64,000 bases of DNA from Nemophila menziesii (lineage: Eukaryota; Streptophyta; Magnoliopsida; Boraginales; Hydrophyllaceae). The notes below the pieces were generated by a model. The model saw nothing but the letters and a program-made list of their open reading frames with translations, had not been told where the DNA came from and searched no databases. The stretch is from assembly GCA_029959085.1 (NCBI GenBank), contig JARWIR010000061.1, forward strand, positions 1,178,001 through 1,242,000, in the 5' to 3' direction. This document shows, piece by piece, positions 1 through 13,696 of the stretch. Every line of letters starts with the position of its first letter. Positions within the stretch are counted from its first letter, which is position 1. The position numbers were made by a program, and so were the translations under genes.

Positions 1-42
1 ACCTTGAAAATTGTCGCGAATACTCTAGTTTTTAGTAGTGTT
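1..42. other. Non-satellite edge sequence
   Basis: The first 42 bases do not match the sequence that precedes the GAAAGAGGATG phase mark in every other unit, where a CCCCTTGTC...TCCAAC stretch is found. The left limit of this array block, or an older insertion or rearrangement junction, therefore lies at about position 42. Too little is visible to say what it is. Confidence 0.5.
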
Positions 43-3000
43 GAAAGAGGATGTCCAATAACTTTTTTTCATTTTACAATACCAAGACACCTTTTAATTA
101 GTTAAAAGGAGTAGTGTAATAAATAACCTTATACTTATTGAGTAATCAACTCGTAATCAAGAAATTCTCTCCATAGAAGGCGCTATTCATCGATTTGCAT
201 ATAGTAAGTCACTCTTACATCCGTGTATTTTTGTCAGCCTTGGGTATCTAGTTGACTTACTCTATTCTTCATAAAAAATCTAATAATTATAAGTTTGTTT
301 TGATCACCGTAGACATAAATATATTTGGAGGATATAACTGGTCTCTCGTAAGGGATTGTATTTCTGTTTATATTTGGTTTCATTTTTTCACTTACTTTTC
401 GTAAATCTCAATCTCCACACCACCTTCTTTTCTTTGTGTTTTAATGTGTTACAAATATTGTTTTAATAAAATGTTTATCAAGTCCCTTCAAAATTTAGAA
501 TTTTATATTTAAAATTACGTAAGAATAAAGCAAGAAATAAATCCATTTTGATCCGTCCATAAGACCCATATTGCATAAATAATTTTTTTTTTTGAAAATG
601 ATAACTTAATGACTAGTGTGGTTATTGGGGTTGAACGAGAAAAATTAATTTAAAATTTGGACATTATGTTGTAAAACATAAGTTGGACTCAAAGAATATT
701 CGGCCATTGTGGTTTTTAATTTTAAATATGTTGGGGTAATTTTATATGGATACGTTGTAACCCAACTCTGCTCCCCCTTTTAAGATATAGTTCCACCCAA
801 AAACTAATAACATCTCTTATTAAACTTAAGTTAGGCTAAATTTGTTTTTGGCCAGTGTGACTTTTAATTTTAATGGATTGGACTAACCTAAAACTTGGGT
901 TGGTCTGAAAAATGTTTGTCTCAATGTCTTTTTAGTTTGACTACTTTTTAATTGGTTGGGTTATATAGTTTATTGTAACCAAACCCCAAACAATAGAATT
1001 AATACAATTTTTGTTACTCAGACGCTATTCAAAGTTGACACACACAACTACCTCCCGCGAACATCTTCATCTTTGTGTATTATGTTTCTTTAATCTTGTC
1101 TATGGAGATGTCCAAACCTTCGTTCTCAAGAAGAAAAAGTGCATTCTCTATCCCACATAAGATCATTGACCATCACATTTCAATTAATCCTTCTACAAAA
1201 AGTTTTTTTTTTTAAAATTCAAAAATATTTTTTTGAGTAACATATATACTAAAACATTAATTTTAATAAATATTATATATTTTTTCATTATATGTTAACA
1301 CAGATTGATGATATGAAGAAAGACTCTTCACATATGTCTAACCTCTTCGGATTATTGCATTATTAACATGTTTAATATAACTTTAATTACATAAAAAATT
1401 CCGATAACTAATTTATGTTATTGGTTGAATATATGTGGTCATCAATTATATAACTTAACCATATAAAAGTGAAAAAGAAATATAATTTAAGAATTGAAAA
1501 ACTTTTCTTCTGTTGTTTCACTTCTTTATTTGAAAACTAAAAAATCTAATTCTGATACAAATATTGGTTAACAACCTTTTTTTGTTTAATAGAAACATTT
1601 CAATTAAGCTTTCAATAATAATTTTTTTATTAATTTAAAATAACATTTTGTTAATGAAAAAATGTTTTTTTACAAATAATCAATCCTTATAAATATTATA
1701 TATTCGCAGGAATGAAACTAGCTCTACCAATGTATCGAATTTTCTGTTTTGGTAGGGAGTAATTCACTTGGATCTGGACTCATGTCAATGAATTCTTTAT
1801 GAATAAATAAGATTAAGGTGTGACAAAAAGCCGACCGAGTGGAGAAGGAAGATATGATGCCATTGATGAGTTTACCATATTACATATTCTTATACATATT
1901 ACATTTTTCTTTTTTAGATAAAACTTGAATATTACAATATATTATATTAATATACTCTCTAAATATTAATACAAGAATTTTAAATAATAGCATGCATCCC
2001 TTACTAATATCATTTAATGTTAATCTTTATATTGAATTTCATTGTAATTTTAATATATTTATTCAATCCAACTATTCAAAATGCTCTCTACGTTCAACTT
2101 TATTTGACTATTTTCCGAAAAAAGAAATGTGAAATATCAATTGTCTAATTATAATATTAAACAAATTCTCCACTTTTTTAATACTATCTATATATAAATT
2201 ATATAATCTTATATTTTCTAATAAAGATATAATAAAAAGTAGTCATGGTCTTTTAAATAGGGTATTTTTGTAAACATATGACTTAAAGGTACTTTCTTTA
2301 TTTCTACGGACATTTGGATTCTTGACATTAACATAGTTTAATCTAACTTTATATAAATTAAAAGTAGTGACCCAAGATCCCTTTATTGGGTAAATGTATC
2401 ATGTAATCAATTAAGTATTTAAAGTATAAGAAAATAGAACAATTTAGGAATTTGATATATTGGTCTCGAAAGCTTCTCCATCCTCATTTGTTTATTTTAA
2501 AAGAATTAGGACAAGTTTAATAAAAACCCCAATTATTAAATGAACAATCTAATATTAATTATGAGTAACATATTTTTCATTAATCAGGATATCAATGAAT
2601 AATTCATCTTTAGTGACTGGGTAACTCCATGAAAAAGTTATGAGTAATGATCTTCCTTCCTAAAGTACATAAGTAATTCGTCAAAACCCATTGGATGTAT
2701 ACAATTAGTCTTCCTTGGAATACTAAGTACACTTCCAAATGTAGGATTAGGAAATCCCAAATTCTCATATGCGTGTCGTAATACGAGACATTTATTTGTA
2801 ATGTCATTTCCCGGGAAAGGACAAACATTTTGTAAACAAATCCTCATAACACTTATCGTGATGTATTCATACTTGTAAAACATTCAACCAGAAATATTTA
2901 CCCCCTTAATTATAGAAGTAAATCTCATTTCTCCTTCATACAGCGTATGAAATAAAAACTCATACTCTGGAGTATTTACCACACTAACAACTTCATTAAC

Positions 3001-3466
3001 AATTAATTGAATTGTGAAATCTCTCTATTTTATCATTTTTCTATAATAGATGGTTAATTAAACAGATCCATACTCATCCAAAATGCAATGATGAGTAGAG
3101 ATTGGGCAAAAGGACGAGGAAGCTTGAAAACAAGTCTCATAAATCTTTTTCTCATACTAGTGTTAAAATTCATGATCTGCTAAAAAGGAAATCATGCTAC
3201 TTTAACTAGTTAGGTTAATTGTGACTCCGTTTAATATTTTTTCAAGGGATGATAAACAATATCTTTATATAGCCACAATTTGTACATAAATGGGATGCAT
3301 ATTGGATTACAATAATATCTTATATGCAACTACATTTAATTTTAACTATTGACAAAAAATAATACTTAACTTCTTGAATTTTAGAATTCAAATTTTGAAC
3401 TACTTAATTTTATTTATATTTTATATTATAACTCCCCTTGTCCGGCTTTATATCTCCAACATTTTT
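43..3466 (+). repeat. Satellite unit U1 (about 3.42 kb)
   Basis: First unit of the long-monomer tandem array, phased on GAAAGAGGATGTCC. It is AT-rich and has no intact gene. Like U2, it lacks about 50 bp, present in the other units that cover this stretch, just before the GCAGGAATGAAACTAG motif (near 1705). This puts U1 and U2 in one subfamily. A minus-strand 81-codon frame, shared with the other units, lies at 2638-2883. Confidence 0.9.
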
Positions 3467-6400
3467 GAAAGAGGATGTCCAATAACTTTTTTTCATTTTA
3501 CAATACCAAGACACCTTTTAATTAGTTAAAAGGAGTAGTGTAATAAATAACCTTATACTTTTTGAGTAATCAGCTATTAATCAAGAAATTCTCTCCATAG
3601 AAGGCGCTATTCATCGATTTTCATATGGTAACTCACTCTTACTTATAAGTTTGTTTTGATCACCGTAGACATAAATAGATTTGGAGGATATAACTCGTGT
3701 CTCGTAAGGAATTGTATTTTTGTTTATATTTGGTTTCATTTTTTAACATACTTTTTATAAATCTCAATCTACACACCACCTTTTTTTTCTTCGTGTTTTA
3801 TTGTTTTAATAGAATGTTTATCAAGTCCCTTCAAAATTTAGAATTTTATATTTAAAATTACATAAGATTAAACCCAGAAATAAATCCATTTTGATCCGTC
3901 CATAAGACCCATATTGCATATATAATTATTTTTTATGAAAATGACAACTTAATGACTAGTGTGGTTATTGGGGTTGAACGAGAACAATTAATTTAAAATT
4001 TGGACATTCTGTTGTAAAACATAAGTTGGACTCAAAGAATATTCAGCCATTGTGTTTTTTAATTTTAAATTAGTTACGTTGTAACCCAACTCTGCTCCCC
4101 CTTTTAAGATATAGTTCCACCCAAAAACTATAACATCTCTCATAAAACTTAAGTTGGGCTAAAAAATTTTTTGGCCAGTGTGACTTTTAATTTTAATGGA
4201 TTGGACTAACCCAAAACTTGGGTTGGTTTGAAATTCTTTTGTCTCAGTGTCTTTTTAGTTTGACTACTTTTTAATTGGTTAGCTTATATAGTTTTTTGTA
4301 ACCAACCCCCAAACAATAGAATTAATACAGTTTTTGTTACTCAAGACGCTATTCAAAGTCGACACACACAACTACCTCCCGCGAACATCTTCATCTTTGT
4401 GTATTATGTTTCTTTAATGTTGTCTATGGAGATGTCCAAACCTTCGATCTCAAGAAGAAAAAGTTCATTCTCTATCCCACATAAGATCATTGACCATCAA
4501 ATTTCAATTAATCCTTCTACAAAAAGCTTTTTTTTTTAAATTCAAAAATATTTTTTTGAGTAACATATATACTAAAACATTAATTTTAATAAATATTATA
4601 TATTTTTTCATTATATGTTAACACAGATTGATGATATGAAGAAAGACTCTTCACATATATCTAACCTCTTCGGATTATTGTATTATTAACATGTTTAATA
4701 TAAATTTAATTAAATAAAAAATACTGATAACTAATTGATGTTATTGGTTGAATATATGTGGTCATCAATTATATAACTTAACCATATAAAAGTGATAAAG
4801 AAATATAATTTAAGAATTGAAAAACTTTTCTTCCGTTGTTTCACTTCTTTATTTGAAAACTAAAAAATCTAATTCTGATACAAATATTAGTTAACAACCT
4901 TTTTTTGTTTAATAGAAACATTTCAATTAAGCTTTCAATAATAATTTTTTTATTAATTTAAAATAACATTTTGTTAATGAAAAATGTTTTTTACAAAAAA
5001 TCAATCCTTATAAATATTATATAATCGCAGGAATGAAACTAGCTCGTATCGAATTTTCTTTTTTGGTAGGGAGCAATTCACTTGGATCTGAACTCATGTC
5101 AATGAATTCTTTATGAATAAATAAGGTTAATGTGTGACAAAAAGCCGACCGAGTGGAGAAGGAAGATATGAAGCCATTGATGAGTTTACCATATTACATA
5201 TTCTTATACATATTACATTTTTTTTTTAGATAAAACTTGAATATTACAATATATTATATTAATATACTATCTAAATATTAATACAATAATTTTAAATAAT
5301 AGCATGACTCCCCTACTAATATCATTTAATGTTAATCTTTATATTGAATTTCATTGCAATTTTAATATATTTACTCAATCCAATTATTCTAAATACTCTA
5401 TACGTTCAACTTTATTTGACTATATTCTGAAAAAGAAATGTGAAATATCAATTGTCTAATTATAATATTAAACAAATTCTCCACTTTTTTAATACTATCT
5501 ATATATAAATTATATAATCTTATATTTTCTAATAAAGATATAATAAAAAGTAGTCATGGTCTTTTAAATAGGGTATTTTTGTAAACATAGGACTTTAAGG
5601 TACTTTCTTTTTTTCTATAGACATTTGGATTCTTGACATTAACATAGTTTAATCTAACTTTATATAAATTAAAAATAGTGACCCAAGATCCCTTTATTGG
5701 GTAAATGTATCATGTAATAAATTGAGTATTTAAAGTATAAGAAAATAGTACAATTTAGGAATTTGATATATTGGTCTCGAAAGCTTCTCCACCCTCATTT
5801 GTTTATTTGAAAAGAATTAGGACAAGTTTAATAAAAAACCCAATTATTAAATGAACAATCTAATATTAATTATGAGTAACATATTTTTCATTAATCAGGA
5901 TATCTATGAATAATTCATCTTTAGTGACTGGGTAACTCCATGAAAAGGTTATGAGTAATGATCTTCCTTCCTAAAGTACATAAGTAATTCGTCAAAACCC
6001 ATTGGATGTATACAATTAGGCCTCCTTGGAATACTAAGTACACTTCCAAATGTAGGATTAGGAAATCCCAAATTATCATATGCGTGTTGTAGTATGAGAC
6101 ATTTATTTGTAATGTCATTTTTCAGGAAAGGACAAACATTTTGTAAACAAATCCTCATAACACTTATCGTGATGTATTCATACTTGTAAAACATTCAACC
6201 AGAAATATTTACCCCCTTAATTATAGAAGTAAATCTCATTTCTCCTTCATACAACGTAAGATATAAAAACTCATACTCTAGAGTATTTACCACACTAACA
6301 ACTTCATTAACAATTAATTGAATTGTGAAATCTCTCTATTTTATCAGTTTTCTATAATAGATGGTTAATTAAATAGATCCGTACTCATCCAAAATGAGAT

Positions 6401-6777
6401 GATGAGTAGAGATTGTGCAAAAGGACGAGAAAGCTTGAAAACAAGTCTCATAAATCTTTTTCTCATACTAGTGTTAAAATTCATGATCTGCTAAAAAGGA
6501 AATTCATTTACTTTAACTAGTTAGGTTAATTGTGACTTCGTTTAATATTTTTTCAAGGGATGATAAACAATATCTTTATATAGCCACAATTTGTACATAA
6601 ATGGGTTGCATATTGGATTTCAATAATATCTTATATGCAACTATATTTACTTTTAACTATTGACAAAAAATAATACTTAACTTCTTGAATTTTAGAATTC
6701 AAATTTTAAACTACTTAATTTTATTTATATTTTATATTATAACTCCCCTTGTCCGGCTTTATTTCTCTAACATTTTT
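3467..6777 (+). repeat. Satellite unit U2 (3.31 kb)
   Basis: Tandem unit in the same direction as U1. It is shorter because of small deletions: about 70 bp missing near 3640 (the segment with the GTATTTTTGTCAGC motif), a gap near 4070, and the roughly 50-bp gap near 5025 shared with U1. The minus-strand 81-codon frame is at 5949-6194. Confidence 0.9.
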
Positions 6778-9700
6778 GAAAGAGGATGTCCAATAACTTT
6801 TTTCCATTTTACAATACCAAGACACCTTTTAATTAGTTAAAATGAGTAGTGTAATAAATAACCTTATACTTATTGAGTAATCAGCTCGTAATCAAGAAAT
6901 TCTCTCCATAGAAGGCGCTATTCATCGATTTTCATATGGTAAGTCACTCTTACTTCCGTGTATTTTTGTCAGCTTTGGGTATCTAGTTGACTTACTCTAT
7001 TCTTCATAAAAAATCTAATACTTATAAGTTTGTTTTGATCACCGTAGACAGAAATAGATTTGGAGGATATAACTGGACTCTCGTAAGGGATTGTATTTCT
7101 GTTTATATTTGGTTTCATTTTTTAACTTACTTTTCGTAAATCTCAATCTCCACACCACCTTTTTTTACCCGTGTTTTATTGTTTTACAAATATTGTTTTA
7201 ATAGAATGTTTATCAAGTCCCTTCAAAATTTAGAATTTTATATATAAAATTACGTAAGATTAAAGCCAGAAATAAATCCATTTTGATCCGTCCATAAGAC
7301 CCATATTGCATATAAAGTTATTTTTTATGAAAATGATAACTTAATGACTAGTGTGGTTATTGGGATTGAACGAGAAAAATTAATTTAAAATTTGGACATT
7401 ATGTTGTAAAACATAAGTTGGACTCAAAGAATATTCGGCCATTGTGGTTTTTAATTTTAAATAGGTTGGGGTAATTTTAAATTAGGTACATTTTAACCCA
7501 ACTCTTCTCCCCCTTTTAAGATATAGTTCCACCCAAAAACTATAACATCTCTTATAAAACTTAAGTTGGGCTAAAAAAAATTTTGGCCAGTGTGTCTTTT
7601 AATTTTAATGGATTGGACTAACCCAAAATTTCGGTTGGTCTGAAATTTTTTTGTCTCAGTGTATTTTTAGTTTGACTACTTTTTTAATTGGTTGGGTTAT
7701 ATAGTTTTTTGTAACCAACCCCCAAACAATAGAATTAATACAGTTTTGGTTACTGAGAAGATGTTCAAAGTCAACACACACAACTACATCACGCGAACCT
7801 CTTCATCTTTGTGTATTATATTTCTTTAATCTTGTCTATGGAGATGTCCAAACCTTCGATCTCAAGAAGACAAAGTGCATTCTCTATCCCACATAAGATC
7901 ATTGACCATCACATTTCAATTAATTCTTCTAAAAAAGGTTTTTTTTTTTAAATTCGATTTTTTTTTGAGTAACATATATACTAAAACCTTAATTTTAATA
8001 AATATTATATATTTTTTCATTATATGTTAACACATATTGTTGATATAAAGAAAGACTCATTCACATATTTCTAACTTCTTCAGATTATTGGATTCTTAAC
8101 ATGTTTAATATAAATTTAATTAAATAAAAAATACGGATAACTAATTGATTTTATTGGTTGAATATATGTGGTCATCAATTATATAACTTAACCATATAAA
8201 AGTGATAAAGAAATATAATTTAAGAATTGAAAAACTTTTCTTCCGTTGTTTCACTTCTTTATTTGAAAACTAAAATATCTAATTCTGATACAAATATTAG
8301 TTAAAAACCTTTTTTTTAATAGAAACATTTCAATTAAGCTTTCAATAATAATTTTTTTTATTAATTTAAAATAATACTTTGATTAATGAAAAATTGTTTT
8401 TTTGACAAAAAATCAATCCTTATGAATATTATATATTTGTTATTTGTTTTCATAATTGTGGATACAGAGAAAGGTACACAGGAATGAAACTAGCTCTACC
8501 ACACTATCGATTTTTCTGTTTTGGTAGGGTGCAATTCACTTGGATCTGAACTCATGTCAGTGAATGCTTTATGAATAAATAAGGTTAAGGTGTGACCAAA
8601 AGCCGACCGAGTGGAGAAGGAAGATATGATGCCATTGACGAGTTTGCCGTATTACATATTCTTATACATATTACATTTTTCTTTTTTAGATGAAACTTGA
8701 ATATTATAATAAATTATGTTAATATACTATCTAAATATTAATACAATAATTTTAAATAACAGCATGAATCCCAGACTAATATCATTTAATGTTAATCTTT
8801 ATATTAAAATTCATTGCAATTTTAATATATTTATTCAATGCAATTATTCTAAATACTCTCTACGTTCAACTTTATTTGACTATCTTCCGAAAAAGAAATG
8901 TGAAATATCATTTATCTAATTATAATATTAAACAAAGTCTCCACTTTTTTAATACTATCTATATATAAATTATATAATCTTATATTTTCAAATAAAGATA
9001 TAATAAAAAGTAGTCATGGTCTTTTAAATAGGGTATTTTTGTAAACATAGGACTTAAAGGTACTTTCTTTATTTCTACGAACATTTGGATTCTTGACATT
9101 AACATAGTTTAATCTAACTATATATAAATTAAAAATAGTGACCAAGATCCCTTATTGGGCAAATGTGTCATGTTAAGTATTTAAAGTATAAGAAAATAGT
9201 ACAATTTAGGAATTAGATATATTGATCTCGAAAGCTTCTCCACCCTCATTTGTTTATTTGAAAATAATTAGGACAAGTTTAATAAAAACCCCAATTATTA
9301 AATGAACAATCAAATATTAATTATGAGTAACACATTTTTCATTAATCAGGATATCTATGAATAATTCATCTTTAGTGACTGGGTAACTCCATGAAAAGTT
9401 TATGAGTAATGATCTTCCTTCCTAAAGTACATAAGTAATTCGTCAAAACCCATTGCATGTATACAATTAGTCCTCCTTGGAATACTAAGTACACTTCCAA
9501 ATGTAGGATTAGGAAATCCCAAATTCTCATATGCGTGTTGTAATACGAGACATTTATTTGTAATGTCATTTGTCGGGAAAGGACAAACATTTTGTAAACA
9601 AATCCTCATAACACTTATCGTGATGTATTCATACTTGTAAAACATTCAACCATAAATATTTACCCCCTTGATTATAGAAATAAAACTCATTTCTCCTTCA

Positions 9701-10232
9701 TACAGCGTAAGAAATAAAAACTCATACTCTGAAGTATTTACCACACTAACAACTTCATTATCAATTAATTGAATTGTGAAATCTCTCTATTTTATCATTT
9801 TTCTATAAATAGATGGTTCATTAAACAGATCCATACTCATCCAAAATGCCATGATGAGTAGAGATTGTGCAAAAGGACGAGAAAGCTTGAAAACAAGTCT
9901 CATAAATCTTTTTCTCATACTAGTGTTAAAATTCATGATATGCTAAAAAGGAAATCCTGTTACTTTAACTAGTTAGGTAAATTGTGACTCCGTTTAATAT
10001 TTTTTCAAGGGATGATAAACAATATCTTTATATAGCCACAATTTGTACATAAATGGGATGCATATTGGATTACAATAATATCTTATATGCAACTATATTT
10101 AATTTTAACTATTGACAAAAAATAATACTTAACTTGCTGAATTTTAGAATTCAAATTTAAAAATACTACTTAATTTTATTTACATTTTATATTATAACTC
10201 CCCTTGTCAGGCTTTATTTCTCCAACATTTTT
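6778..10232 (+). repeat. Satellite unit U3 (3.455 kb)
   Basis: Full-length unit of the main subfamily. It retains the segment missing from U1/U2 (near 8430-8480). From about 10013 its tail matches the tails of U4 and U5, so the recent duplication that made U4 and U5 has a breakpoint or conversion tract in this region. The minus-strand 81-codon frame is at 9400-9645. Confidence 0.9.
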
Positions 10233-13200
10233 GAAAGAGGATGCTCAATAACTTTTTTTCATTTTACAATACCAAGACACCTTTTAATTGGTTAAAAGGA
10301 GTAGTGTAATAAATAACCTTATACTTTTTGAGTAATCAGCTCTTAATCAGAAATTCTCTCCATAGAAGGCGTTATTCATCGATTTTCATATGGTAAGTCA
10401 CTCTTACTTCCGTGTATTTTTGTCAGCTTTGGGTATCTAGTTGACTTACTCTATTCTTCATTAAAAATCTAATACTTATAAGTTTGTTTTGATCACCGTA
10501 GACATAAATAGATTTGGAGGATATAACTGGTCTCTTGTAAGCGATTGTATTTCTGTTTATATTTGGTTTCATTTTTTAGCTTACTTTTCGTAAATCTCAA
10601 TCTCCACACCACCTTTTTTTCTTCGTGTTTCATTGTTTTACAAATATTGTTTTAATAGAATGTTTATCAAATCCCTTCAAAATTAAGAATTTTATATTTA
10701 AAATTACGTAAGATTAAAGCCAGAAATAAGTCCATTTTGATCCGTCCATAAGACCCATATTGCATATATAATTATTTTTTCTGAAAATGGGAACTTAATG
10801 AATAGTGTGGTTATTGGGGTTGAACGAGAACAATTAATTTAAAATTTGGACATTATGTTGTAAAACATAAGTTAGAGTCAAAGAATATTCAGCCATTTTG
10901 GTTTTAATTTTAAATAGGTTGGGGTAATTTTAAATTAGGTACGTTGTAACCCAACTCTGCTCCCCCTTTTAAGATATAGTTCCACCCAGAAACTATAACA
11001 TCTCTTATAAAACTTAAGTTGGGCTAAAAATTTTTTTGGCCAGTGTGACTTTTAATTTTAATGGATTGGACTAACCCAAAACTTGGGTTGGTCTGAAATT
11101 TTTTGTCTCATTGTCTTTTTAGTTTGACTACTTTTTAATTGGTTGGGTTATATAGTTTTTTGTAACCAACCCCCAAACATTAGAATTAATACAGTTTTTG
11201 TTACTCAGACGCTATTCAAAGTTAACACACACAACTACCTCCCACGAACCTCTTCATCTTTGTGTAATATGTTTCTTTAATCTTTTCTATGGAGATGTCC
11301 AAACCTTCGATCTCAAGAAGACATAGTGCATTCTCTATCCCACATAAGATCATTGACCATCACATTTCAATTAATCCTTCTAAAAAAAGTTTTTTTTTGT
11401 AAATTCGATTTTTTTTGAGTAACATATATACTAAAACATTAATTTTAATAAAGATTATATATTTTTTCATTATATGTTAACACAGATTGTTGATATGAAG
11501 AAAGACTCATTCACATATTTCTAACTTCTTCAGATTATTGCATTCTTAACATGTTTAATATAACTTTAATTAAATAAAAATACGGATAACTAATTGATTT
11601 TATTGGTTTAATATATGTGGTCATCAATTATATAACTTAACCATATAAAAGTGATAAAGAAATATAATTTAAGAATTGAAAAACTTTTCTTCCGTTGTTT
11701 CACTTCTTTATTTGAAAACTAAAATATCTAATTCTGATACAATTATTAGTTAAAAACCTTTTTTTGTTTAATAGAAACATTTCAATTAAGCTTTCAATAA
11801 TAATTTTTTTTATTAATTTAAAATAATATTTTAATTAATGAAAAAATATTTTTTTGACAAAAAATCAATCCTTATAAATATTATATATTTGTTATTTGTT
11901 TTCATAATTGTGGATCCAGAGAAAGGTACAGTCGCAGGAATGAAACTAGCTCTACCACACTATCGAATTTTTTGTTTTGGTAGGGAGCGATTCACTTGGA
12001 TCTGAACTCGTGTCAATGAATTCTTTATGAATAAATAAGGTTAAGGTGTGACAAAAAGCCGACCGAGTGGAGAAGGAAGATATGATTTCATTGATGAGTT
12101 TGCCATATTACATATTCTTATACATATTACATTTTTCTTTTTTAGATAAAGCTTGAATATTACAATAAATTATGTTACTATACTATCTAAATATTAATAT
12201 AATAATTTTAAATAATAGCATGAATCTAGACTAATATCATTTAATGTTAATCTTTATATTGAAATTCATTGCAATTTTAATATATCTATTCAATGCAATT
12301 ATTCTAAATACTCTCTACGTTCAACTTTATTTGACTATCTTCCGAAAAAGAAATGTGAAATATCATTTATCTAATTATAATATTAAACAAATTCTCCACT
12401 TTTTTAATGCTATCTATATATAAATTATATAATCTTATATTTTCTAATAAAGATATAATAAAAAGTAGTCATGGTCTTTTAAATAGGGTATTTTTGTAAA
12501 CATTGGACTTAAAGGTACTTTCTTTATTTCTACGAACATTTGGATTCTTGACATTCACATAGTTTAATCTAACTTCATATAAATTAAAAATAGTGACCCA
12601 AGATCCCCTTATTGGGTAAATGTATCATGTAATCAATTAAGTATTTAAAGTATAAGAAAATAGTACAATTTAGGAATTAGATATATTGATCTCGAAAGCT
12701 ATTCCACCCTCATTTGTTTATTTGAAAAGAATTAGGACAAGTTTAATAAAAACCCCAATTATTAAATGAACAATCAAATATTAATTATGAGTAACATATT
12801 TTTCATTAATCAGGATATCTATGAATAATTCATCTTTAGTGACTGGGTAACTCCATGAAAAGGTTATGAGTAATGATCTTCCTTCCTAAAGTACATAAGT
12901 AATTCGTCAAAACCCATTGGATGTATACAATTAGTCCTCCTTGGAATACTAAGTACACTTCCAAATGTAGGATTAGGAAATCCCATATTCTCATATGCGT
13001 GTTGTAATACGAGACACTTATTTGTAATGTCATTTGTCGGGAAAGAACAAACATTTTGTAAACAAATCCTCATAACACTTATCGTGATGTATTCATACTT
13101 GTAAAACATTCAACCAGAAATATTTACCCCCCTTGATTATAGAAGTAAATCTCATTTCTCCTTCATACAGCGTAAGAAATAAAAAATCATACTCTGGAGT

Positions 13201-13696
13201 ATTTACCACACTAACAACTTCGTTAACAATTAATTGAATTGTGAAATCTCTCTATTTTATCATTTTTCTATAATAGATGGTTAATTAAACAGATCCATAC
13301 TCATCCAAAATGCCATGATGAGTAGAGATTGTGCAAAAGGACAGGAAAGTTTGAAAACAAGTCTCATAAATCTTTTTCTCATACTAGTGTTAAAATTTAT
13401 GATCTGCTAAAAAGGAAATCCTGTTACTTTAACTAGTTAGGTTAATTGTGACTCCGTTTAATATTTTTTCAAGGAATGATAAACAATATCTTTATATAGC
13501 CACAATTTGTACATAAATGGGATGCATATTGGATTACAATAATATCTTATATGCAACTATATTTAATTTTAACTATTGACAAAAAATAATACTTAACTTG
13601 CTGAATTTTAGAATTCAAATTTAAAAATACTACTTAATTTTATTTACATTTTATATTATAACTCCCCTTGTCAGGCTTTATTTCTCCAACATTTTT
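10233..13696 (+). repeat. Satellite unit U4 (3464 bp), near-identical to U5
   Basis: Exactly the same length as U5. By eye I found only two base differences between them: C at 11954 against A at the matching U5 site near 15428, and G in CTAGTTAGG near 13436 against A near 16900. The minus-strand frame is at 12864-13109. Confidence 0.92.

Noticed and set aside
2638..2883. A conserved short protein-coding gene in each satellite unit
   Set aside because: The frame starts just after a shared nonsense codon, lacks a visible promoter, loses its ATG in U6 and is cut short in U9 and U11. A relic is the simpler reading.
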